This document shows positions 57,030 through 64,000 of a DNA stretch of 64,000 bases, piece after piece (positions within the stretch are counted from its first letter, which is position 1; the number at the start of each line of letters is the position of its first letter). This DNA comes from Kribbella sp. CA-293567. GTDB lineage: Bacteria > Actinomycetota > Actinomycetes > Propionibacteriales > Kribbellaceae. The notes under the pieces were generated by a model. It saw nothing but the letters and a program-made list of their open reading frames with translations, ran no database searches and had not been told where the DNA came from. The DNA lies in assembly GCF_027627575.1 (NCBI RefSeq), contig NZ_CP114065.1, positions 1,922,001 to 1,986,000 on the forward strand, given 5' to 3'. The position numbers and the translations under genes are program-made.

Positions 57030-57983
57030 TCAGCCGGGCTCGCCGGCGTACAGGCGGGCGATGATCGACTCGATGGTGGGGTCGGAGATCGACAGGTCCA
57101 CCAACGGGTACGAGGCCGCGATCTGCGCCACCAGCGGGGCCGCGCTGGTGGTGGGGGGAAAGGTGAGGTGCTGGCGGGGGCCTTCGGTTCGGGTGACCGT
57201 GGTGCCGGGGATGTCGATCGGGGGCAGCGAGGTGGCCAGGTCGACGATCAGGGTGCGCGGGGCCGACTGGCTGGCTCGCAGGCCGGTCAGGGTGCCGTCG
57301 TAGACCTGCCGGCCGTGGTCGATCACCATCACGCGGGAGCAGAGCGCTTCGATGTCGTCGAGGTCGTGGGTGGTGAGGATGATCGTGGTGCCGCGGTCCC
57401 GGTTGACCTGGGCGAGGAACTCCCGCAGACGGGCCTTGCTGATGATGTCCAGGCCGATGGTGGGCTCGTCCAGGTAGACGATCTCCGGGTCGTGCAGCAG
57501 GGCGGCGGCGATGTCGCCGCGCATCCGCTGGCCGAGCGACAGTTGCCGGACCGGGACGTCGAGCAGATCGCCCAGGTCGAGGAGTTCGACGAAGGTGGCG
57601 AGGTTCTCCAGATGCCGGGCCCGCGGTACGCCGTACAGCTTCTGCAGCACCGCGAAGGAGTCCCGCAACGGCAGGTCCCACCACAGCGTGGTGCGCTGGC
57701 CGAAGACGACGCCGATCCGCTTCGCCAGCTTGAGCCGGTTGCGCGACGGGTCCACGCCGGCCACCCGGATCGCGCCGCCGGTCGGGACCAGGATGCCGGT
57801 CAGCATCTTGATCGTGGTCGACTTGCCCGCGCCGTTCGGCCCGATGTAGCCCATCACCTCGCCGGGCTCGACGGTGAAGGTCAACCCGTCGACCGCGCGC
57901 ACCTCCCGCTGGGTCCGCCGCAGCCCCACCCGGCCGCGCACCGTGAAGGCACGTGACACGTTCTCCAGTTCGATCACGGACAC
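57030..57983 (-). CDS. ABC-2 type exporter ATP-binding protein
   Basis: A 317-residue ATPase from the GTG at 57983 (AGGGAG ribosome-binding site). Walker A is GPNGAGKST at 48-56, the signature is the variant LSLGQRMRGD, and Walker B is IVYLDEPT with an LTTHD H-loop. The LSLGQR signature is typical of ABC-2 exporters with two DUF990-like permeases, which are exactly the two upstream genes. The substrate is unknown. Confidence 0.92.
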   Translation of the reverse strand: MSVIELENVSRAFTVRGRVGLRRTQREVRAVDGLTFTVEPGEVMGYIGPNGAGKSTTIKMLTGILVPTGGAIRVAGVDPSRNRLKLAKRIGVVFGQRTTLWWDLPLRDSFAVLQKLYGVPRARHLENLATFVELLDLGDLLDVPVRQLSLGQRMRGDIAAALLHDPEIVYLDEPTIGLDIISKARLREFLAQVNRDRGTTIILTTHDLDDIEALCSRVMVIDHGRQVYDGTLTGLRASQSAPRTLIVDLATSLPPIDIPGTTVTRTEGPRQHLTFPPTTSAAPLVAQIAASYPLVDLSISDPTIESIIARLYAGEPG

Positions 57984-57985
57984 AG

Positions 57986-58813
57986 CTAACTCCCTGTACT
58001 GCGATAGCGACGGAGCCCGCCTCGCCAGGCCAGGGCCGCCAGCGCGAGCATCGCGAGGGCGACCACCGGGGCGAGCAGGCCGATCCAGGACGGCAGCCCC
58101 AGCGGGGCGGGTTTGCCCAGCACGTAGAGCACCGGGTAGTAGTTCACGAAGGCCAGCGGTACGACGAAGGTGACGGCGCGCACCACGTCCTGGCCGAAGA
58201 CCACCAGCGGGTACTGGGTCAGCTGCTGCCCGCCGTAGGTGAACGAGTTGGCCAGCTCGGCCGAGTCGATCGAGACGAACTGGAACGCGGCGCCGAGCAC
58301 GAAGATCGCGCCGAAGATGATCGTCCCGCTGACCATCGAGACGCCGAGAACGATGCCCTTGGCAACCGTCCAGTCGAGCTCGGTCCGCGGTACGGCGACG
58401 GCCAGCACGAGCGCCGCCTGCAACGGCCGGCCGATCCGCCGCAGGACGAAGTCGTTCGCCACGGCCTGCAGGAAGGCGGGCGCCGGCCGGATCAGCCAGA
58501 CGTCGAGCTCGCCGGTCCGGATGTGCTGCCCGACCCGGTCGAGCGACCCGGTCAGCAGGTTCGCCAGCCCGAGCGTCATCGAGGCGGTGCCGTAGAGGAT
58601 CGCCATCTCGCCCAGGCCGAACCCGCCGAACGACTCGATGTGGCTGAACATCAGGAATACCGCGACGAAGTCCGTCCCGGTGATCAGGACGCCGGTCAGC
58701 AGACTCAGCGCGAACGACAACGGATAGGCCAGTCCCGACCGCATCCACATCGCCACGAGCATCCAGTACTGGCCGGGCCAGCCCATCGCGGTACGCAACC
58801 TCGACTCAGCCAC
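57986..58813 (-). CDS. ABC-2 family transporter permease
   Basis: A 275-residue membrane protein with six predicted helices, related to the DUF990 permeases. Motifs include GSLDRVGQHIRTGELDVWLI near the middle, also present in its partner (ERVRTGEIAVDLYRP). It ends 2 bp before the ATPase gene and starts 8 bp inside the end of the other permease gene, so the three are one operon. Confidence 0.9.
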   Translation of the reverse strand: MAESRLRTAMGWPGQYWMLVAMWMRSGLAYPLSFALSLLTGVLITGTDFVAVFLMFSHIESFGGFGLGEMAILYGTASMTLGLANLLTGSLDRVGQHIRTGELDVWLIRPAPAFLQAVANDFVLRRIGRPLQAALVLAVAVPRTELDWTVAKGIVLGVSMVSGTIIFGAIFVLGAAFQFVSIDSAELANSFTYGGQQLTQYPLVVFGQDVVRAVTFVVPLAFVNYYPVLYVLGKPAPLGLPSWIGLLAPVVALAMLALAALAWRGGLRRYRSTGS

Positions 58814-59603
58814 CCGCGATCACCACCTTCCGCGTCGCGTAGTAGGTCGCCAGCTGCCCGGCCAGCACCAGTGCCAGCACCCAGCCGCACTGGAACGCCA
58901 GTGCCGAACCGATCCCGCCGGGGTTGCGCCCCAGCCAAACGTCGATCGGCACCTGCAGCGTCGCCGCCCACGGGGTGGCCCGCGCGACCTCGCCGATCCA
59001 GCCCGGGAAGAGCACCAGCGGCAGCGTCGAGCCGGAGAAGAACAGCGACAACGCCATCGCCAGGTTCTCCATCCCGCGCGAGTCGGTGATCCAGAACCCC
59101 GACAGCGCGACCAGGTACCGCACGCCGAAGCTGACCGTGATCGCGAGGACGATCGCGAGCGCCACCGCCGCCCACTGGCGCGCCGACGACGGGAAGGTCA
59201 GGTCGAACACCAGCGACCCGACCAGCAGCGGCGCCCCGCCACGGACCAGCAACTGGAACGCGGCCCGGCCGGCATCGACCGAGAGCCACCACAGCATCAG
59301 GTGAGCAGGCCGGTACAGGTCGACGGCGATCTCGCCGGTCCGGACCCGCTCGCCGAGTTCGCTCGTGCTGGTCGCGCCGAAGATCCCGACCGGCAGCAAC
59401 AGTCCCTGCTGCAGCCAGACGAAGGTGAGCGCGTCGGACACGTCGTACCCGCCGAGGCCGGGCCGGGCGCTCCACAGCGTCAGGTAGACGCCGCAGAAGA
59501 TGAACCCGAACACCGTGTTGGTGAAGATGCCGGACAAGGTGGCGATCCGGTACGTCGAGAACCGGCGGAACGACCGCGCCGCGATCGCCCAGTACACGCC
59601 CAT
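58806..59603 (-). CDS. ABC-2 family transporter permease
   Basis: A 265-residue membrane protein from the ATG at 59603 (GGAGG ribosome-binding site), homologous to the next permease. Six predicted helices and the conserved phrase ELGERVRTGEIAVDLYRPAH between helices 2 and 3. It is the first gene of the exporter operon. Confidence 0.9.
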   Translation of the reverse strand: MGVYWAIAARSFRRFSTYRIATLSGIFTNTVFGFIFCGVYLTLWSARPGLGGYDVSDALTFVWLQQGLLLPVGIFGATSTSELGERVRTGEIAVDLYRPAHLMLWWLSVDAGRAAFQLLVRGGAPLLVGSLVFDLTFPSSARQWAAVALAIVLAITVSFGVRYLVALSGFWITDSRGMENLAMALSLFFSGSTLPLVLFPGWIGEVARATPWAATLQVPIDVWLGRNPGGIGSALAFQCGWVLALVLAGQLATYYATRKVVIAGG

Positions 59604-59911
59604 CGGACCTCCTTCGGAACACTGGTGTGGTGTCTCGAAGGGGCGCAGCGGCACGCAGAACCGCCCCCGTTCCGGAACGGCCGGGGGGTTCGGACACCAC
59701 TGTGGCGGCAGGCGGAAGCCGTGCCGTTGTCAAGGGAAGGAACCGGACAGTACGCCGGGCCGCCGCGCAGCGTCAATCGGATTACCGCAGCCGCGAGGCT
59801 GTGTCAGGACCGTGATGGTCCTGGGGCCGCGAGACCATGACTTGGCGTGACCCCTCTCGTTGACTTGCCGGAGGGCCCCAACCGGATCAGTGTTCCCGGG
59901 GTAGACAAGGT
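59604..59911. other. 308-bp divergent intergenic region with a palindrome
   Basis: No gene is supported here. The region holds a perfect 14-bp palindrome CCGTTCCGGAACGG at 59667-59680 and should contain divergent promoters for the exporter operon and the ECF sigma factor gene. I could not identify a clear ECF-type promoter before the sigma gene. Confidence 0.6.
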
Positions 59912-60439
59912 ATGCCGACGATGACGGAAGACCCGATGCCGGCGCGGCATCAGCCTGGTGGTCCACCAGTCGACAGCGGCGCCTTCGTCGACTGGGTGCG
60001 CCCGCATCTGCCGGCGATGGCCAGATTGGCCGCGCGGCTCGCGGTCGGTGCAGACCGCGACGACATCGTCCAGGAGGCGCTTACCCGCGCCTGGCAGAAG
60101 CGCCACCAGTACGACGGGACGCGGGGTGCCGCCTCCTCCTGGTTGCTGGCGATCACCGCGGACCAGGCCCGGAAGGCGGTCAGGCGGTTGCGCCCGGTCG
60201 CCGAGCTCGCCGACCACGACCAGCCGGTGGCCCGACCGGACGTCGAGGCGCGCGTCGACGTCGACCACGCGGTCGCCGAACTGTCGCCCCGGCAGCGCCT
60301 GGCGGTCGACTGCTTCTACTTCGCCGACCTGTCGATCGCCGACACCGCGGCCGTGATGGATTGCTCCGAAGGCACCGTCAAGTCAACTCTTTCCGACGCG
60401 CGGGCCCGCCTGCGCTCCTTGCTGGAGGTCAGCGAATGA
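59912..60439 (+). CDS. ECF-type RNA polymerase sigma factor
   Basis: A 175-residue sigma factor. Region 2 is ARLAARLAVGADRDDIVQEA followed by LTRAWQKRHQYDG, and region 4 has ELSPRQRLAVDCFYFADLSI and MDCSEGTVKSTLSDARARL. The overlapping downstream gene encodes a one-helix membrane protein that may be its regulator. It is the second ECF sigma factor of the window. The ATG at 59912 is used; an ATG at 59924 and one at 59936 are in frame. Confidence 0.88.
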   Translation: MPTMTEDPMPARHQPGGPPVDSGAFVDWVRPHLPAMARLAARLAVGADRDDIVQEALTRAWQKRHQYDGTRGAASSWLLAITADQARKAVRRLRPVAELADHDQPVARPDVEARVDVDHAVAELSPRQRLAVDCFYFADLSIADTAAVMDCSEGTVKSTLSDARARLRSLLEVSE

Positions 60440-61503
60440 ACCCGACCGACAAGGTCGACGACCTGCTGGCGAAGGCCGGTGCCCAGTGGCGGGCCGGCCA
60501 GCCGTCGGCCCCCGAACCGGACCTCGACCGCATCACCGGCAGCACCGATCGGCACCGCAGACGCCGCTGGCTGGTCCCTACTCTGGCGGCGGCCAGCGTC
60601 GCCGCGATCGCCGTCGCCGCCCTGACCGTGCTGCCCGACACCAAGGAGCCGGCCGTCGCGCCGCCGGTCAGTAGCCCGACCCTGCAAACGGCGGAGGGCG
60701 GTGTTCCGTCAGGGAAGCCCAGCGCCGAGGAGTTACTGGTCCGCAACGGTGACAAGGTCGTGGTCGATGGCCAGGTCATCGCCGCGCCGGGTAAGGATCC
60801 GGTCTTCTGTCCGCCGGTCGCCCGCCACGCGATCGGATACCCGCCCGGGAAGGAGCCCGCGCCCAACTGCCCCGAGGAGATCTCGGTCAAGCTGATCGGC
60901 GTCGATCTCGGCAAGCTCAGCGAACCGAAGCTCACCAAGGGGGTGCGCTCCGGCTTCGCCCACCTGGTCGGTCGCTGGCAGGACCGGACGCTCACGGTCG
61001 AGGAGCAGTCCGCGCCCCACAAGGTACAGACTCCGGCCGAACCGCTTCGTTGCCCCACGCCTTCTGGGGGCTGGCCGTCGCGACCGAGCAACATCCAGTC
61101 GCAGCCGGTGCGGAACTTCCTCGAGGCCAACCGCGCGGTGATCGCCAGCCTGCGCTCGGCCTACCCCAACGGTTACAGCCGCAACGCTCCGGTGGTGATC
61201 GCCATCGGGGTCGCGCAGGGTGATCCCGCGGCCTTCCGGAAGACGTTCGAGAAGGTCTATCAAGGCAACCTGTGCGTGTTCGCGGGCAGACTCAGCCAGG
61301 CCGACAGCGAACGGATCGCCGGCGCCATCTCCGACCTGCTGCCGAACCGTCGGGACCTGGCGATCCAGCTGGTCGGCGGAAGTGGCGACGACGGCCTGGT
61401 CCAGGTGGGGATGCTGGTGTTCGACGAGAAGGCGAAGACCGCCTTCACCCCGTTCGGCCTGCAGAACCTGATCCTCGACGTCGCGGTGAAACCGGTCCGC
61501 TGA
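60436..61503 (+). CDS. Membrane protein coupled to an ECF sigma factor, possible anti-sigma factor
   Basis: A 355-residue protein from an ATG overlapping the sigma gene stop. The first 40 residues are cytoplasmic ([20 protein letters not shown]), followed by one membrane helix at about 45-66 and a large outside domain. No zinc-binding HxxxCxxC motif is present, unlike RseA. Four cysteines in the outer domain (FCPP, NCPE, RCPT, LCVF) could be paired. The family is unknown to me; an anti-sigma or sensor role is inferred from gene order and topology. Confidence 0.75.
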   Translation: MNPTDKVDDLLAKAGAQWRAGQPSAPEPDLDRITGSTDRHRRRRWLVPTLAAASVAAIAVAALTVLPDTKEPAVAPPVSSPTLQTAEGGVPSGKPSAEELLVRNGDKVVVDGQVIAAPGKDPVFCPPVARHAIGYPPGKEPAPNCPEEISVKLIGVDLGKLSEPKLTKGVRSGFAHLVGRWQDRTLTVEEQSAPHKVQTPAEPLRCPTPSGGWPSRPSNIQSQPVRNFLEANRAVIASLRSAYPNGYSRNAPVVIAIGVAQGDPAAFRKTFEKVYQGNLCVFAGRLSQADSERIAGAISDLLPNRRDLAIQLVGGSGDDGLVQVGMLVFDEKAKTAFTPFGLQNLILDVAVKPVR

Positions 61504-61560
61504 CCTCACCACTGGGTATGTTTCCAACCGGGCTGAGCAGCCTGGCGCTGACCATCGCCA

Positions 61561-61628
61561 GGCCTGTTGCACCAGGCCGGCGATTTGAAGACGCGCCGGG
61601 CAGTCGCTCCCATTCTGCCCGGCGCGTC
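61561..61628. terminator. Tandem hairpin terminators between convergent genes
   Basis: A 6-bp hairpin GGCCTG/CAGGCC (61561-61566 with 61573-61578) is followed by a perfect 14-bp stem (61590-61603 with 61615-61628) and a short T-containing run. It serves the sigma operon and, on the other strand, the alpha/beta hydrolase gene. Confidence 0.8.
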
Positions 61629-61648
61629 GTTATGTCAGCTCGGCACAC

Positions 61649-62506
61649 CTATTGCCGGTGGAAGAAGTCCACCAGCAGCCGGGCGGTCGCGGCCGGCTGC
61701 TCGATCGCGGGGGAGTGGGCGGCGTCCGGCACGACCTGCGCCTTCACACCCAGCCGCTCGGCCATGTCGTCCTGGACCGCCGGCGGCCAGCCGTCGTCGG
61801 ACTCGCCGTACACGACCTGGGCGCGGACCCCCGTCGCGGCCAGCTTCTCAGTCCGGTCCTCGGAGTCGAGCAGTCGCCTGGTGACGGCAGCGAGCCCGGC
61901 CGGAGTGTTGCCGGTGAACCGCTTGCGCAGGAAGGCGGCGACGTCGTCGGACGGTACTACGTACCGGAGTGCCTCTCTGTCGTGCTCCAGCTTGATGTCG
62001 TACACCTGCTCGATCGGCAGATTCTCCAGCCCGTACGCGAGCATCTGCAGGCCTTTCAGCTTCATCTCGTCGCTGAACGCGCCGGGCCCCGAGCACAGCA
62101 GCGTGATGGTCGAGAACACACTCGGGTCGGTCAGCACCGCCTCGCGTGCGACCAGCCCGCCGAACGAGTGCCCGACCAGCTGGCTGTAGCCACCAAGCGC
62201 CTTGCTCATCGCCACCACGTCGGCACCCAACTCCGCCAGCGAGTACGCCGCCGGGTCGTCCGGACCGGGGGTCTCGAACTGGCCACGTTGGTCCACCGCG
62301 ACCGCGATCCATCCGTACCGCGCCAGGTGGTCGACCAGCGGCGTGAAATCCTCCTTGCTGCCGGTCCAGCCGGGGACCAGCAGCACGGTGCCCAGCGGCG
62401 TACCGATGTCGGGCCTGGCCTGCAGGGTGGCGAAGTCGCCACGATCGGTCTCCAGCGTCGCGGGGTGGACTCCGTCGGGCAGTGTCAGCGTGCGCGGCGT
62501 ACTCAC
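61649..62506 (-). CDS. Alpha/beta hydrolase
   Basis: A 285-residue hydrolase from the GTG at 62506. The nucleophile elbow is VGHSFGG with S114. Asp in [12 protein letters not shown] and His in [11 protein letters not shown] complete the triad. The oxyanion region is [12 protein letters not shown]. It is a lipase- or peroxidase-like generic family and the substrate is unknown. It is divergent from the ParA-family gene with only 68 bp between. Confidence 0.9.
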   Translation of the reverse strand: MSTPRTLTLPDGVHPATLETDRGDFATLQARPDIGTPLGTVLLVPGWTGSKEDFTPLVDHLARYGWIAVAVDQRGQFETPGPDDPAAYSLAELGADVVAMSKALGGYSQLVGHSFGGLVAREAVLTDPSVFSTITLLCSGPGAFSDEMKLKGLQMLAYGLENLPIEQVYDIKLEHDREALRYVVPSDDVAAFLRKRFTGNTPAGLAAVTRRLLDSEDRTEKLAATGVRAQVVYGESDDGWPPAVQDDMAERLGVKAQVVPDAAHSPAIEQPAATARLLVDFFHRQ

Positions 62507-62574
62507 GGGTCCAAGGTATCGGGTGCGGGGTATCGGGTACGGTCCGGCGTTCCGCGGTGCGGCACAATGGCCGG

Positions 62575-63324
62575 GTGCCCCGGACCCTTGCTGTCGCCAA
62601 CCAGAAGGGTGGGGTGGCCAAGACCACCACGGTGGCTTCGCTCGGCGCTGCCCTGACCGAGCTCGGGCAGCGCGTTCTGCTGGTCGATCTGGACCCCCAG
62701 GCCTGCTTGACGTTCTCGGTCGGCATCGACCCAGAGGACCTGGACAAGTCGGTCCACCACGTGTTGCTCGGCGGAGTGAAGGCGCGGGACGTGATCGTGC
62801 CGACCGACGAAGGCCCCGACCTGCTGCCGGCCACCATCGAGCTGGCCACGGCAGAGGTGCGCCTTGCTGCCGAGAGCAGTCCCGAACACCTGGTCCGTAC
62901 GGCGCTGCGCCCGGTCGCGGTGGCGTACGACTGGATCCTGATCGACTGCCCGCCCACCCTCGGACCGCTGACCGTGAACGGGTTGTCGGCGGCGACGGAC
63001 GTGCTGATTCCCTTGCAGTGCGAGACTCTCGCGCATCGCGGCGTCGGGCAACTACTGGACACCATCTACGACGTCCAGCGACTGACCAACCCGGGCCTCG
63101 AGGTGCTCGGTGTGCTGCCCACCCTTTACGACGGGCGCACGACTCACGCGCGAGCCGTGCTCGAGACGATCGCCGGGACGTATGCGCTGACCGTCCTGAC
63201 CCCGGCGATACCGAAGTCCATCCGCTTCGCCGAGGCCCCCGCGATCGGGCAGTCCATCCTGACCACCGCGCCGCGCTCGGCAGGCGCGAAGGCCTACCGA
63301 GCCGTGGCGAAGTCGCTGCTCTGA
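62575..63324 (+). CDS. ParA family ATPase
   Basis: A 249-residue P-loop ATPase with the deviant Walker A KGGVAKTT at residues 11-18, switch region VDLDPQACLTFSVG and Walker B-type ILIDCPPTLGPLT. It has no N-terminal DNA-binding domain, and no parB gene is adjacent, so it is probably an orphan ParA/Soj-like protein rather than the chromosomal partition ATPase. The GTG start has no good ribosome-binding site; CACAAT 12 bp before it may be a -10 box of a leaderless transcript. Confidence 0.9.
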   Translation: MPRTLAVANQKGGVAKTTTVASLGAALTELGQRVLLVDLDPQACLTFSVGIDPEDLDKSVHHVLLGGVKARDVIVPTDEGPDLLPATIELATAEVRLAAESSPEHLVRTALRPVAVAYDWILIDCPPTLGPLTVNGLSAATDVLIPLQCETLAHRGVGQLLDTIYDVQRLTNPGLEVLGVLPTLYDGRTTHARAVLETIAGTYALTVLTPAIPKSIRFAEAPAIGQSILTTAPRSAGAKAYRAVAKSLL

Positions 63325-63327
63325 GCC

Positions 63328-63431
63328 CCGGACCGCCACCACTGACCAACCTCTCGGCCAGCGACTCTGCGAGGGTCCGCTGAGCCTGCGCGAGGCGTCG
63401 CGGACGAGGTTGGTCGGTGATGGCGGTCCGG
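63328..63431. repeat. Long inverted repeat at the ParA/DUF4349 convergent junction
   Basis: Arms 63328-63353 and 63406-63431 match over 26 bp with two mismatches. The left arm is identical at 21 of 24 positions to the arm at 3762-3785 and carries the same CCACCAC(T)GACCAACC core. Again it begins right after a stop codon at a convergent junction, so it is likely a terminator-like element of a repeat family. Confidence 0.8.
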
Positions 63432-63435
63432 GCAG

Positions 63436-64000
63436 TCAGGGCTGGTCGGGGTGCTTCGGAAGCGGCGGGCCGCCGGCCGGAGCACCAGCGGTGGCGACCG
63501 CCGGCTGCGCGTTGCGGCGAAGGCGGCTGCGGAGGCGCCAGAGCGGGTAGCCGATCAGGGCCAGCGCGATCAGGAACGGCAGCAGCGCGCCGACCGCGGT
63601 CGCGAGCGCCGAGAAGGTGGCGGTGAAGGCGTTCCAGCCGCCGCGCAGTCCGGACAGGAAGCCCTTGTCCTCGGCTTCGGCGACCTCGGCCGTCTTGCCC
63701 TTCTCCACCAGCGTCAGGCGCAGTGTCGCCAGTTCGGTCTGCAGGGAAAGGTTCTTCTGCTTGGCCAGCAGCGCTTCCAGGTCGGCCTCGCGCCGGGTCA
63801 GCTCGCTCTCCACCGAGACGATCTCGCCGATCGAGTTGGCCTTCGCCAGCAACGCGCGCATCCGGTCCAGACTGGCTCGCTGCGACGAGATCCGGCTGCC
63901 GACATCGACCACCTGCTCGGTCACGTCACTCGACTCCTGGCTGATCGAGGTGCGCTTGCCGAGGCCCGAGAGCCTCTCGATCGCGGTCTCGTACGCCGCC
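63436..64000 (-). CDS. DUF4349 domain protein (partial, 5-prime end outside window)
   Basis: The C-terminal 187 residues of a longer protein; the reading frame stays open to the window edge. It shows a coiled coil (SQRASLDRMRALLAKANSIG, SVESELTRREADLEALLAKQ), then a C-terminal membrane helix (VGALLPFLIALALIGYPLW) and a short cytoplasmic tail. This matches DUF4349 proteins, which are usually lipoproteins with the coiled coil outside. Function is unknown. Confidence 0.85.
   Translation of the reverse strand, partial: AAYETAIERLSGLGKRTSISQESSDVTEQVVDVGSRISSQRASLDRMRALLAKANSIGEIVSVESELTRREADLEALLAKQKNLSLQTELATLRLTLVEKGKTAEVAEAEDKGFLSGLRGGWNAFTATFSALATAVGALLPFLIALALIGYPLWRLRSRLRRNAQPAVATAGAPAGGPPLPKHPDQP

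Noticed and set aside
57030..58748. A 572-codon minus-strand frame suggesting a fused permease-ATPase protein.
   Set aside because: The first 255 codons lie in the wrong frame over the permease gene; a GTG with ribosome-binding site at 57983 starts the real ATPase.

Overview
This 64 kb window is high-GC DNA (about 70 percent by eye) with dense, short-spaced genes and many GTG starts. It comes from an actinomycete. A SARP/AfsR-type regulator, a SigE-RseA-RseB-HtrA-TatB stress module, a DUF3117 protein, a TB7.3-like biotinylated protein, a secreted cyclophilin and an actinobacterial Ser/Thr kinase all fit a Kribbella or Nocardioides-like member of the Propionibacteriales, but the genus is an inference. 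I see no tRNA or rRNA gene, CRISPR array, insertion sequence or prophage.

Layout. 0.1-1.8 kb: enoyl-CoA hydratase and PaaX-type repressor. 1.9-3.8 kb: DUF3117 protein and M17 leucyl aminopeptidase. 4.0-7.1 kb: glycogen genes glgM (minus) and glgC (plus) around a GNAT gene. 7.1-13.9 kb: a tightly overlapping plus-strand operon for the aerobic kynurenine/3-hydroxyanthranilate route (kynureninase, kynurenine monooxygenase, aminomuconate semialdehyde dehydrogenase, RidA-like deaminase, 3-hydroxyanthranilate dioxygenase, ACMS decarboxylase, kynurenine formamidase-like hydrolase), translationally coupled to the end of glgC. 13.9-19.7 kb: O-methyltransferase, a divergent DeoR/SIS-isomerase pair, an SRPBCC protein, a GNAT protein, a divergent MFS/CGNR pair and a biotinylated carrier. 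19.9-24.4 kb: sigE, rseA, rseB, htrA, tatB. 24.4-32.4 kb: a 74-bp tandem repeat, GNAT, mrp, an AbiEi-like/Fic fusion, DUF1003, an MgtE-N/CBS protein, a hypothetical protein and two TrmB/LuxR-type regulators. 32.5-45 kb: CitE-like CoA lyase, cyclophilin, Ser/Thr kinase, acyl-CoA dehydrogenase, CorA, a stress protein, a SARP regulator, two paralogous ArsR/DUF5937-like regulators and a MaoC hydratase. 45-52.7 kb: a LacI-controlled carbohydrate uptake operon with two glycosidases. 52.8-57 kb: histidine phosphatase, lipoprotein, Nudix, PHP phosphoesterase, MarC, and a RelA/SpoT-type nucleotide synthetase with a small overlapping partner gene. 57-64 kb: a three-gene ABC exporter, a second ECF sigma factor with a membrane partner, an alpha/beta hydrolase, a ParA-family ATPase and the end of a DUF4349 protein.

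The backbone (DUF3117, glgM, glgC, O-methyltransferase, sigE, rseA, htrA, tatB, mrp, MgtE-like, DUF1003, stress protein, corA) matches, from memory, the order of the Mycobacterium tuberculosis Rv1211-Rv1239 region. The kynurenine operon, DeoR/SIS, MFS/CGNR, Fic, kinase and regulator genes look like insertions into that conserved frame.

The most promising uncharacterised items are: (1) the RelA/SpoT-like synthetase plus overlapping 103-residue acidic partner at 55.9-57.0 kb, which resembles a toxSAS toxin-antitoxin pair; (2) the AbiEi-like/Fic fusion with its own inhibitory helix motif at 26.6-28.2 kb; (3) a family of long inverted repeats with a shared core placed at convergent gene junctions; (4) three TTCGA boxes spaced exactly 10 bp apart between the DeoR and SIS genes.
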